Shown here: piece after piece, positions 5,355 to 12,865 of the stretch
How the letters are laid out: every line of letters starts with the position of its first letter
How positions within the stretch are numbered: position 1 is the stretch's first letter
Source of the DNA: Verrucomicrobiota bacterium
GTDB taxonomy: Bacteria > Verrucomicrobiota > Verrucomicrobiia > Chthoniobacterales > UBA10450
NCBI GenBank assembly: GCA_003217965.1
Contig: QHNB01000226.1
Location: forward strand, 1-14,062
DNA length: 14,062 nucleotides
Reading direction: 5' to 3'
Translations under genes and position numbers: made by a program
The notes under the pieces: model-generated
Told to the model about the DNA's origin: nothing
The model's input: the letters and a program-made list of their open reading frames with translations, nothing else
Database searches by the model: none

Positions 5355-7850
5355 ATGCCGAGTCGAGTACCCAATCGCACCAAAAAACAGAGGGGTCTGG
5401 AGCGCTTTGACATCGTTATTACGGTGCTGCTGGCCGGCTGGGTCCCGTCGATCCTAATGCTGCTCATCTCCTACACCACCCTGCAAAAAACCCTTGAGTC
5501 GAAGATCCTACGGGACCGCCAAACCTTCGTACAGTTGATCGGACACCTCGTGGATGACGATCTGGCGCGCACGGCCAGCGTCATCAGCTATTACCAGACG
5601 CTGCCCGATATGGAGCGGATCTTCACTGGACCCAATCCCGATGTGGCGGCACAGCAATGGATTGCACAGAAACTCTTCTCCTATCCCCGTATCGATGGAA
5701 TGTTCATGACAGCCGCCGATGGTAGACTTCTCGGCACGCTTCCCGCAGCGCCGAACCTGGTCGGACAGCATTTCCACCCGGACATCTGGAAAGCTGGGGC
5801 GGATGCAGCAACAGCGGCATTTGTCTCGCCCGTTCATCCGCGGCCAGTCGACGGCCGCATGGTCACGGACGTCGTCGGTGCAGTCCGGATGCGGGATGGT
5901 AAAACGCTAGGCTATATTGGCGCTTCGATCCTTGTCGAACGGATGGGACGCCGCCTCTCCGCGATTACTTTCGTTGACCGTGCCATCTGTCAGATCATTG
6001 ACCAGCGCGGTTTCCCGCTTTTCACCCCTGATTTCAAGGCGAACACCGAGCCCAGTACTGGCGGTGAGACCAAGTTGATTTCCGAAATTCGGAAAGAACA
6101 AAATGGGCACGTCACGCGTAACGGCACCATTTACTCATTCGACCCGCTCGAAACAGCCAACTGGCTGGCCATAGTATCTCAGCCGGAGCCGATCGCTTAC
6201 CAACCGGTGCATGATCTTTTGCGCAAAATCACTGTGCCAGCGGGATGGCTAATCGCTGGAACTGCCATCGCGGCTTGGCTAGCTGGCCGGTTTTATCGGC
6301 GGCAATCGGAAGCGGCCCGACGAATCGAACGGGAAGTCACCTTCAATGAGAAAATCCTGGCCAACATGCCGATTGGTATTGCCCTGGTTGACCCCGAGAC
6401 TCGGCGATTTCTACACGTCAATGATGCCTTCTCGCAAATGGCTGGCCAAATTGGAGGACTGCCAAGCGGTACCGACATCGGCGTTGCCACCTATGATCAG
6501 ATTAAGATCGCTCCGCCTGAAGCTATCGGGAAGGTTCTCGCCACGGGTCAACCGTTCCAGCTCATTGAGCAGCCGTTTCAGGACCGGAGCGGCGCGACCC
6601 GCTTCTTGAACGTGAATCTGCTGCGCATGCTGGATTCGCAACAAAACATTCAGGGCGCTCTTTACCTGATAGAGGAGAAGACCCGCGACATGACTTTACG
6701 TAATGAGTTATTGGGAGCGAATGCGGCAAAAGATCAATTTCTCGCATTGCTCTCGCATGAGTTGCGCAATCCTCTGTCTCCGGTGATCGCGATGGTGGCG
6801 GAACTGGAAGCCCAAGTGGCGGAGTCGCCGGATGTTCGGCGGGCGCTCGACGTGATCCGACGCAACGTGGAATTGGAAGCGCGATTGATTGACGATTTGC
6901 TCGACGTTACACGCATCGCCAAAGGGAAACTTAAGCTCAGTCTAGAACCAATCAGCATTCACGATGTGTTGCAGCGCGCACTCGAAATTTGCCGGGATGG
7001 GATTTCGCAAAAATCGCTGCGGGTCGATCTGAAATTGGAGGCGGAGGAAGATTTTGTGCAGGGCGACTCGGCGCGCCTGCAGCAGCTTTTTTGGAACCTA
7101 ATCAAAAACGGCGTGAAGTTTACGCCGGCAAAGGGCCAAATTTCTGTCGAGACAGGAAATCCGCAGCCTGGGCAGATCGAGATTCGCATCAGCGACAGCG
7201 GAATCGGAATTGAGCCCGACAAAGTTGGCAAAATCTTCAACGCGTTTGAACAAGGGCAGAGCTCGATTACTCGCAGATTCGGCGGGTTGGGACTTGGCCT
7301 CGCCATTTCCAAAGCAATGGTTCTGGCGCATGGTGGAACAATCGTTGCTTCGAGCGCGGGCCGGGATAAAGGCGCTACGTTTACGGTTCGGCTTGCGACC
7401 ATTGCCAAGCCAGCGGAACACGATCACGAGCGGCCCCCCAATGGTCGTAAACCGGCGGCCGCGGCCCAACGCGTTCCGCACCCGCCGCGTCTTCTGGTGG
7501 TTGACGATCATCAAGACACCTGCACTGGACTGAAAATGATCCTAGAGCGACGGGGCTACGATGTGGCCGTGGCCTACAGCGCCGAACAGGCGGCAGAGAA
7601 GGCGCGCAGCCAGGATTTTGATTTGCTCATCAGTGACATCGGTCTGCCCGGCCGTAGTGGTTATGAACTGATGCAGGAATTGCGCAGCCAAGGTCTGCCC
7701 GGAATCGCCCTGAGTGGATTCGGAATGGAAAACGACGTCAACCGTGCGCGCGACGCCGGATTCGCCGAGCACCTCACCAAGCCGATCAACTTCGATCGAC
7801 TAGAGGAAGTGATTCAGCAGTTACTCAGTCGCGCAAATACCAGCGATTAG
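5355..7850 (+). CDS. Membrane hybrid sensor histidine kinase (Cache-like sensor, PAS, HisKA, HATPase, receiver)
   Basis: Sensor kinase of 831 residues that should detect a signal outside the membrane, autophosphorylate and pass phosphate to its own receiver. A helix at about 19-42 and another at about 292-311 flank a 250-residue periplasmic region resembling a double Cache sensor. A PAS-like domain (about 328-440, ANMPIGIALVD...HVNDAFSQMAG) follows. The HisKA box LLSHELRNPLSP carries His468; the ATPase has N581/N585 (NLIKN), DSGIG at 614-618 and GGLGLGLA at 643-650. After a linker (685-710) the receiver has D717/D718, phospho-acceptor Asp761, Ser787 and Lys809, all intact. The frame has a stop 18 bases upstream, so ATG 5355 is the earliest start; no strong Shine-Dalgarno. 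No response regulator, HPt or output gene is adjacent, so it appears orphan. Ligand unknown. Confidence 0.92.
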   Translation: MPSRVPNRTKKQRGLERFDIVITVLLAGWVPSILMLLISYTTLQKTLESKILRDRQTFVQLIGHLVDDDLARTASVISYYQTLPDMERIFTGPNPDVAAQQWIAQKLFSYPRIDGMFMTAADGRLLGTLPAAPNLVGQHFHPDIWKAGADAATAAFVSPVHPRPVDGRMVTDVVGAVRMRDGKTLGYIGASILVERMGRRLSAITFVDRAICQIIDQRGFPLFTPDFKANTEPSTGGETKLISEIRKEQNGHVTRNGTIYSFDPLETANWLAIVSQPEPIAYQPVHDLLRKITVPAGWLIAGTAIAAWLAGRFYRRQSEAARRIEREVTFNEKILANMPIGIALVDPETRRFLHVNDAFSQMAGQIGGLPSGTDIGVATYDQIKIAPPEAIGKVLATGQPFQLIEQPFQDRSGATRFLNVNLLRMLDSQQNIQGALYLIEEKTRDMTLRNELLGANAAKDQFLALLSHELRNPLSPVIAMVAELEAQVAESPDVRRALDVIRRNVELEARLIDDLLDVTRIAKGKLKLSLEPISIHDVLQRALEICRDGISQKSLRVDLKLEAEEDFVQGDSARLQQLFWNLIKNGVKFTPAKGQISVETGNPQPGQIEIRISDSGIGIEPDKVGKIFNAFEQGQSSITRRFGGLGLGLAISKAMVLAHGGTIVASSAGRDKGATFTVRLATIAKPAEHDHERPPNGRKPAAAAQRVPHPPRLLVVDDHQDTCTGLKMILERRGYDVAVAYSAEQAAEKARSQDFDLLISDIGLPGRSGYELMQELRSQGLPGIALSGFGMENDVNRARDAGFAEHLTKPINFDRLEEVIQQLLSRANTSD

Positions 7851-7861
7851 CCCCCGGAAAA

Positions 7862-8215
7862 TTACTTGCCCGTGGGCGGTGTGGACGCCGCGGCTTTGCG
7901 CTCGGAAGCGTCTTTTAACTCGCGCGAGAGTTTTTCCACGCGCTGCCGCATGATTTTCCCGGGCTTAAACTTGACCGTGGCCCTTGAAGGAATGACAAAA
8001 CTGCTTCCCGGCTCATTTGGATTCCGCCCCACTCGCGGTTTCGTGAGGCGTGGCTGAAAAACGCCAAAGTTCCGCAGTTCCACCGCCACGTTATTGGCGA
8101 GACTATCGGTGATATGGTCCAAAGTGCGCTGAACGACATCGAAGACTTGGTGTTGTACCATGCCGGTCTGGTTACTAATCGCCACCACGATGTCGCGTTT
8201 GGTTAACTTCGCCAT
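7862..8215 (-). CDS. HU/IHF-family nucleoid DNA-binding protein
   Basis: Small histone-like protein that dimerises and bends DNA. Taking the ATG at 8215 gives 117 residues beginning MAKLTKRDIVVAISNQTG, the normal family N-terminus; the longer frame from 8299 adds 28 arginine-rich residues unlike the family and I reject it. The helical dimer part is about 1-45 and the DNA-binding beta arm includes VELRNFGVF (45-53), GRNPNEPG (63-70) and IPSRATVKFKPGK (75-87), with the conserved Pro66 at the arm tip. Residues 98-117 form an extra Lys/Ala/Pro tail beyond the usual 90-100 residue protein. The gene is convergent with the hybrid kinase, 11 bases between stops. It cannot be assigned to HU or an IHF subunit from sequence alone. 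Confidence 0.92.
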   Translation of the reverse strand: MAKLTKRDIVVAISNQTGMVQHQVFDVVQRTLDHITDSLANNVAVELRNFGVFQPRLTKPRVGRNPNEPGSSFVIPSRATVKFKPGKIMRQRVEKLSRELKDASERKAAASTPPTGK

Positions 8216-8336
8216 ATCACTACAATCAAAATCGCGTCCACCGTGCAATTTGCGTGGGAAAAATCGTGAGCGCGAATTTTTTTTACGTCCTGCTCCCAAA
8301 TTCCGCCAGAGACGTAGAATGTTCCGCGGGAAAACC

Positions 8337-8768
8337 TTACGTCCTCAGCGGACGGCGGAGGATCATCCGTAAGTAGTGTTCGAAAATGTTCTGCCCAGCC
8401 AAAACCTTTCGGTCCGACTTCAGCTGCCCTTGAATGACACCGAGCTTAGTAAAGACGGCATTCCACTCCGTTTCCATTCGCCGTGCATCATCGTTCGAAA
8501 GTTCACGGATGACCCGCAGCGATGAGCCGCGATTGAGTACGTTCATGGCGCGGCCCCCGAGGTCGCGCAGCAAATCGAGTTCGCGAAATACGTGCTCAAT
8601 TTCCTGCAACAAATGTGCACGGACTTCGGTAAACTGCCGCTCTTGCTCCACCGAAATGATTGGCTTCGTCTTGTCCAAGCCATAGGTGATCAGGTCATGC
8701 AGCTTCTTCCAGCTATCGAGCTGCAGAGAGATCAAGCGAAGCTTACTTTCAAGCCGCTTGTCTCTCAT
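8337..8768 (-). CDS. Small helical protein of unknown function, coupled to the PATAN protein
   Basis: I do not recognise this 143-residue protein. It is charged, has no signal peptide or membrane segment, and looks almost wholly alpha-helical, with heptad-like stretches at about 3-28, 40-70 and 86-122, suggesting a coiled-coil bundle. Its ATG overlaps the stop of the PATAN gene (ATGA), and it keeps the same orientation as rnhC and PATAN, which supports a real, co-translated gene whose product may bind the PATAN protein. Its stop (TAA) lies 121 bases before the HU start. It could be an adaptor or signalling helper; there is no basis for a firmer function. Confidence 0.75.
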   Translation of the reverse strand: MRDKRLESKLRLISLQLDSWKKLHDLITYGLDKTKPIISVEQERQFTEVRAHLLQEIEHVFRELDLLRDLGGRAMNVLNRGSSLRVIRELSNDDARRMETEWNAVFTKLGVIQGQLKSDRKVLAGQNIFEHYLRMILRRPLRT

Positions 8769-9505
8769 GAACGTGGTTTGATGGTGGCGACGTCGAGGGT
8801 TTCGTCCAGTTTTTGCAGATTATCAATCAACAGGTGCGCCCAAGGCCGGTCGACGGTATGAGCCTGGCTGATCAAACCTTCCTCAAAATAAAACCGGCCT
8901 TGGCGCCATCGAAACACTTCGGCGACGGCCGCTTCGCCTTCCAAGCTCCCATAGATGGCGTGTCGGACCGAGCCGTGATGAAGGTAAATCTCACTTTTAC
9001 CGCGGCTTGATTTGAAGGTAAACCGCCCGGAACGCTGGCTCAGGCACGCCATTTGCAAAATCTCGGCAGCGGAAAATTGGTTCAGATTGCCAATAAGTGA
9101 ATGGCAGGGATCTATCCCTTCCTCCGGCACATTGCGGCGGTCTTCCAGAGATCGGACAAATTGCACGATCTCGCGGCGTAATCGCTTCGTCGACCTCGTC
9201 CCATCGGCTATTGTAACCTGCTGACGATCCGCGTCCTCTAATAACTCCCCCCTTGGCCGCTGCCACGGCACACAGAGAATTTTGAGCGACGGGAAGTGTT
9301 GCCGGCCCATGGTGGCTGCTTCAATCGCGGTCGCCGGCGGGCCTTCCACAATGAAGCCGTCAAAATTCTCCGCCATCAACACTAGCACCGCCTCGGAGAC
9401 GCTGCGCACCACCCGAATTTCCACGTCTTCTTCTGTATCGAAAAAGGACAACAGCCGGTCTTCGAAGACCGGATCATGGTTCAAAATCAGGACACGACTT
9501 TCCAC
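8765..9505 (-). CDS. Pseudo-receiver plus PATAN (DUF4388) domain protein
   Basis: Cytoplasmic regulatory protein of 246 residues starting at a GTG. Residues 4-120 have a receiver-like fold pattern (VLILNHDP, then DGFIVEGPP, then LKILCVP), but the acidic pair is Asn9-His10 and the phospho-acceptor position is Glu54, so ordinary Asp phosphorylation is not expected. Residues about 135-212 match the PATAN/DUF4388 domain (GNLNQFSAAEILQMA, SGRFTF, EIYLHHGSVRHA, EAAVAEVFRWRQGRFYFEEG). In cyanobacteria and myxobacteria such domains occur in regulators of motility, gliding or development, as protein-protein modules. It overlaps the next gene by ATGA and lies 65 bases after rnhC. Whether it acts in motility here is not known. 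Confidence 0.85.
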   Translation of the reverse strand: MESRVLILNHDPVFEDRLLSFFDTEEDVEIRVVRSVSEAVLVLMAENFDGFIVEGPPATAIEAATMGRQHFPSLKILCVPWQRPRGELLEDADRQQVTIADGTRSTKRLRREIVQFVRSLEDRRNVPEEGIDPCHSLIGNLNQFSAAEILQMACLSQRSGRFTFKSSRGKSEIYLHHGSVRHAIYGSLEGEAAVAEVFRWRQGRFYFEEGLISQAHTVDRPWAHLLIDNLQKLDETLDVATIKPRS

Positions 9506-9570
9506 CGTAGACCAACCCCCATAGCAAAAGAGCAGGATTCTTGCCCCGGTGAGAAATGGAAAACGGTCGA

Positions 9571-10518
9571 TTAATGCCGCCAGGCGCGCTTTGGTGGCGG
9601 TGCCGGAAATGAGTCCGGCGCCGTTTCGTGCGCGGTTCGAAAATGAGTCTTTGCGATTTCCGAAAGCATTGCCGGACCATGTTTCTCCACGATGGTTGCC
9701 GCTGCGCTTTTAATTCCTTCCGAAACCCCTCGGCCAAGACGCACGCCCAGTTCTTTCCCCTTGCGATCAAGCCAATTGATAAATGCTTCCCGCGCAATAA
9801 TGGAAGCCGCCGCCACTGCGATATCGGTCTCGGCCCTGGCGCGCTGCTCTATCTTGATGCGTTTCCCGTGACTCATCAGGGCGTTTTCAATCACACCTGC
9901 ATCGGCAAATTTGTCCGAGAGTGAGCGTGGGCAATCCGGTTTGCGGACGAGCAAATTCTCGATAACCCGGGCATGGCCCCAGCCCAGTAAGCTATTGAGA
10001 TTGCCGAATTTCTTATAGAGCTCGTTATAACGGCGGGGACCGATGGCGACCACATCGACACCATCGCCGGCGATCTGCCCAACTTCTTTGGCAAGCGCAC
10101 GAATCCGAGCATCTGAGCCAACGCGCTTGCTGTCCTGGACACCGGCATCGAGTAACTTGCGCGCACTAAGAGACTCGACATAGACGCCCGCGATCACAAG
10201 CGGCCCAAAAAAATCTCCTTTTCCGCTCTCATCCACGCCGAAATGCGGCTCGAACATCTCCGGCGAACGCACTTCTTCGTAGCCCAGCCGTGCTTCGCCG
10301 AAAATGGTCGGTTCGAGTTCAAACTTTACGAAATCCTCCACCCCTCGTCCTTGCACCAGTACTTTTGGTCCTTTTTCGTAGACGGCGACGCTGAGTTTTT
10401 CTTTTTGAGCGAAGAAAAGCGTGTACGGCTTGTCCCCGAACGTGAACCCGCGCTCACGCAGTAATTCGCGCAGTCTTTCCGTCTGTCCGGCATTGAGTGG
10501 TGCGGTGAAAGTATTCAC
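9571..10518 (-). CDS. rnhC: Ribonuclease HIII
   Basis: Endonuclease that cuts the RNA strand of RNA-DNA hybrids, useful in replication and R-loop removal. I chose the GTG at 10518 (315 residues) over the TTG at 10554: it gives catalytic residues Asp96, Glu97, Asp202 and Asp232, almost exactly the numbering I recall for the characterised Bacillus stearothermophilus enzyme (D97, E98, D202, D232). The N-terminal TBP-like substrate-binding domain covers about 1-75, and the signature DESGKGDFFGPLV is at 96-108, with AVAAASIIARE at 234-244. The C-terminal tail is Pro/Arg-rich. The start is 15 bases from the divergent mutY ATG. A TATTAA at 10532-10527 would place transcription start near the GTG itself, so the mRNA may be leaderless. 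Confidence 0.93.
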   Translation of the reverse strand: MNTFTAPLNAGQTERLRELLRERGFTFGDKPYTLFFAQKEKLSVAVYEKGPKVLVQGRGVEDFVKFELEPTIFGEARLGYEEVRSPEMFEPHFGVDESGKGDFFGPLVIAGVYVESLSARKLLDAGVQDSKRVGSDARIRALAKEVGQIAGDGVDVVAIGPRRYNELYKKFGNLNSLLGWGHARVIENLLVRKPDCPRSLSDKFADAGVIENALMSHGKRIKIEQRARAETDIAVAAASIIAREAFINWLDRKGKELGVRLGRGVSEGIKSAAATIVEKHGPAMLSEIAKTHFRTAHETAPDSFPAPPPKRAWRH

Positions 10519-10551
10519 GTTCGTACTTAATAGATGAGGCGTGCCCGGAAA
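10519..10551 (-). promoter_or_regulatory. Candidate rnhC promoter overlapping the mutY start
   Basis: On the minus strand TATTAA (10532-10527) is 4 of 6 to the -10 consensus and ends eight bases before the GTG start. A weak TTGTTT lies 16 bases upstream within the first codons of mutY. The same A/T-rich core (ACTTAATA) sits just before the mutY ATG on the other strand, so both genes may use this region. Pattern evidence only. Confidence 0.3.
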
Positions 10552-11589
10552 CAATCATCGCCTGCTCTGTCGCCAGGCACAGGGGAGTTTCGACGCGCGC
10601 TCAGCGGTTGGTTCGAGAAGCATAGCCGCGATCTTCCATGGCGCCGTACGCGGGACCCCTACGCCGTTCTCGTCTCCGAAGTGATGCTCCAGCAAACTCA
10701 GGTGTCGGCTGTTCTACCTTATTATAATGAGTGGCTCAGCCGGTTTCCTACTCTAGCGTCTCTGGCTCGAGCACGTGAACCGCAAGTCCTTCGTGCCTGG
10801 GAAGGTCTCGGCTATTACGCGCGGGCCCGTAATCTTCACCGGGCGGCAAAGTTGATCGTTCAAAAGTTCGGTGCCGAACTGCCGGATGATCCAGAGAAAC
10901 TACAATCACTGCCAGGTGTCGGCCCCTATACGGCAAATGCGGTCACAGTTTTTGCCTACAATCACTCTCGACCAATTGTCGAGGCCAACACCGCGCGCGT
11001 GCTGGCGCGTCTTTTTGATCTGCGTCACCCGATCGATTCCGCCGCCGGCCGCAAAATATTGTGGGAGATGGCAGCGCAAATCACGCCGGCACGAGCACCG
11101 CGAAAATTCCACTCGGCCCTGATGGACCTTGGGGCTCTCGTTTGCACTGCGCGCAATCCAAGTTGCCAAATCTGCCCGGTCAAAAAATTTTGTCGCGCGC
11201 GCAAACCCGAATCGCTGCCGATCAAAGGCAGACGTGCCCGAACAACCGCGCTCCGCGAATCACATGCCCTTATCACCAGAGGCGATCATCTCCTACTCCA
11301 GAAATGTCGTACCCGCTGGCGTGGCATGTGGATGCTTCCACCACTATGGAGAGGGCAACCGACTGATCGACCGATTCACAGATCAGTCTTTTCTTTCACG
11401 AACCACCGCATCACGCTAAAAATCTTCCGAGAGCGTCAACGCAAGATCGACCGCCGCCAGCAACGTTGGTTTCCGGTTGGAGCGCTTGATTCTATCCCGC
11501 TTCCTTCGCCGCATCGGCGGGCAATTGCTACTCTTCTCAACGCATCAGGAGCAAAAAGATCACGCCAGCCAAGGTGGTTAGGATCGTGA
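10534..11589 (+). CDS. mutY: A/G-specific adenine DNA glycosylase
   Basis: Base-excision enzyme that removes adenine mispaired with 8-oxoguanine. The 351-residue protein has the helix-hairpin-helix core (SLPGVGPYTANAV at 125-137), catalytic Glu49 in SEVMLQQTQV, and a complete iron-sulfur ligand set Cys204, Cys211, Cys214, Cys220 (C-x6-C-x2-C-x5-C). The C-terminal MutT-like 8-oxoG recognition domain is about 237-338. Two key positions differ from well-studied enzymes: the place of the catalytic Asp (Asp138 in E. coli, normally LDGN) is Glu150 (VEAN), and the FSH/FTH loop of the C-terminal domain appears as Phe288-Thr289-Asn290. The start is the first ATG after an in-frame block; no Shine-Dalgarno is visible. 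Its last 53 bases overlap the end of the opposing permease gene. Confidence 0.92.
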   Translation: MRRARKQSSPALSPGTGEFRRALSGWFEKHSRDLPWRRTRDPYAVLVSEVMLQQTQVSAVLPYYNEWLSRFPTLASLARAREPQVLRAWEGLGYYARARNLHRAAKLIVQKFGAELPDDPEKLQSLPGVGPYTANAVTVFAYNHSRPIVEANTARVLARLFDLRHPIDSAAGRKILWEMAAQITPARAPRKFHSALMDLGALVCTARNPSCQICPVKKFCRARKPESLPIKGRRARTTALRESHALITRGDHLLLQKCRTRWRGMWMLPPLWRGQPTDRPIHRSVFSFTNHRITLKIFRERQRKIDRRQQRWFPVGALDSIPLPSPHRRAIATLLNASGAKRSRQPRWLGS

Positions 11590-12778
11590 TCGGAATTCCG
11601 AACCGCGCATAATCCCAAAAGCCGACTTCGATGTGGTCGCGCGCAGATTCGACTACGATCATGTTCGCGACGGATCCGACGATTGTGAGATTGCCCGCGA
11701 ACGTCGTCGCCAGCGCGAGCACCTTCCACATCAACTCGGGCTCGCCAAAATGCGCAATCCACTTTCCGGCCACGAGAACAAAAGGAACGTTGGAGAAAAC
11801 ATTGGAACCAACCACGGAAAACCATGTCAGATTCCACGCCTGCACCGGCGCGCTAAACCCAAACATTGGTTGCAGACGCCGGTAAATCGCATCTGGCAAG
11901 CCGGTATCGCTTAGGCCCTCGACGACGACAAACAACGCCGCGAAGAATACGAGTAAATGCCAGTCGACCATTTTGAGCACCTCATGCGTGTCTCGACGTG
12001 CCATTACCATCACCAGCGCCGCGCCGGCGAGGGCCGTCCACGCCAGGTTCAATCCAATAACGAAACCGGTAAAAATTGACACAACGACGATGCAGACGAG
12101 CGCAAATAAATTGCCATCGAGTTGCGGAATACTGTGAGCTTGGCGTTCGATGGCCGTTTTGCGCAGTACTTTTCGGAAACCGAAGTTCAAGATCAGGAAA
12201 TTAATTGCCAGTCCGACCATCGCCGCCGGCAACAGCGACCGCGAAAATTGAGCGAAAGGGATGCGTGAAAGATGCCCGATTATGATATTTTGGGGGTTGC
12301 CGACAAGTGTGGCGACACTGCCGATGTTGGCGCTGGTGGCAAGCGCGATTAGATACGGCAGGATTGGAAGTTTGCCGCGCCGAATGACTGCGATGACGAG
12401 CGGCGTCAACATCAAGCAGATCGTATCGTTGACGAGCAGCGCCGACAAAATTCCCGACGTGAGTGTTAAGTAAAGCAGCAACCGTTGCGGACTGCGGGAT
12501 AGCTGCAAGGCAACGTCAGCAGCCCATTCAAAAAAGTGCGCGAAATACAGATATGCCGAGAGCAGCATCATCGCCAGTAACAGCACAATAGTGTCGTAAT
12601 TGACTGCGCGATAAGCCCGCTCCGGCGTCACGATTCCGGTTGCCACCATCAGGACTGCCCCGAGCAAGGCAGCTGCGGGACGGTTCAAAGGAAGAATTTT
12701 TAACTGCCGACCGCTGATGAGGACGTAAGTGATCGCGAAGATCACGCTAGCGACGAGCTCCTGCTGCCAGTGGTTCAC
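11537..12778 (-). CDS. ArsB/NhaD/SLC13-like anion or ion permease
   Basis: Inner-membrane transporter of 413 residues with about 10-11 membrane helices in two similar halves. Signature stretches are LLVNDTICLMLTPL (114-127), SANIGSVATLVGNPQN (149-164), and the second-half equivalents GSNVFSNVPF (324-333) and AGNLTIVGSVANMIVVE (361-377); the pairs NDT and SNVP, and the GNPQN and GSVAN loops, are the usual ion-transporter superfamily substrate and sodium sites. The start is a GTG. No arsenic-resistance genes (arsR, arsC, arsA) are nearby, so arsenite export should not be assumed; sulfate, dicarboxylate, silicate-like anions or Na+/H+ exchange are all possible. Its start faces trpB across an 87-base gap, and its 3' end overlaps mutY. 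Confidence 0.88.
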   Translation of the reverse strand: MNHWQQELVASVIFAITYVLISGRQLKILPLNRPAAALLGAVLMVATGIVTPERAYRAVNYDTIVLLLAMMLLSAYLYFAHFFEWAADVALQLSRSPQRLLLYLTLTSGILSALLVNDTICLMLTPLVIAVIRRGKLPILPYLIALATSANIGSVATLVGNPQNIIIGHLSRIPFAQFSRSLLPAAMVGLAINFLILNFGFRKVLRKTAIERQAHSIPQLDGNLFALVCIVVVSIFTGFVIGLNLAWTALAGAALVMVMARRDTHEVLKMVDWHLLVFFAALFVVVEGLSDTGLPDAIYRRLQPMFGFSAPVQAWNLTWFSVVGSNVFSNVPFVLVAGKWIAHFGEPELMWKVLALATTFAGNLTIVGSVANMIVVESARDHIEVGFWDYARFGIPITILTTLAGVIFLLLMR

Positions 12779-12784
12779 AGCGCG

Positions 12785-12813
12785 TCCATAACGGGCAGTA
12801 CCTTACTTTTCAA
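12785..12813 (-). promoter_or_regulatory. Candidate promoter of the permease gene, leaderless-type
   Basis: On the minus strand TTGAAA (12813-12808, 5 of 6) is followed after exactly 17 bases by TATGGA (12790-12785, 3 of 6), which ends six bases before the GTG start. Transcription would begin at or very near the start codon, consistent with no Shine-Dalgarno motif. The weak -10 lowers confidence. Confidence 0.33.
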
Positions 12814-12865
12814 CGAGCACAAATCCTTTGCGGAGCGCTAGTACGGTGCATAGCCTCTTTCGATC

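Noticed and set aside
8216..8299. N-terminal extension of the HU-like protein (28 residues)
   Set aside because: The extension is Arg-rich and unlike HU N-termini; the ATG at 8215 begins the standard MAKLTKRD start.
8283..8345. Direct repeat TTACGTCCT at 8283-8291 and 8337-8345
   Set aside because: Two 9-base copies, one covering the stop codon of the small helical gene; too short and too few to call an operator or mobile-element mark.
11537..12778. Assignment of the permease as an arsenite exporter (ArsB)
   Set aside because: The fold fits the wider superfamily, but there are no ars genes nearby, so a specific arsenite role is not supported.
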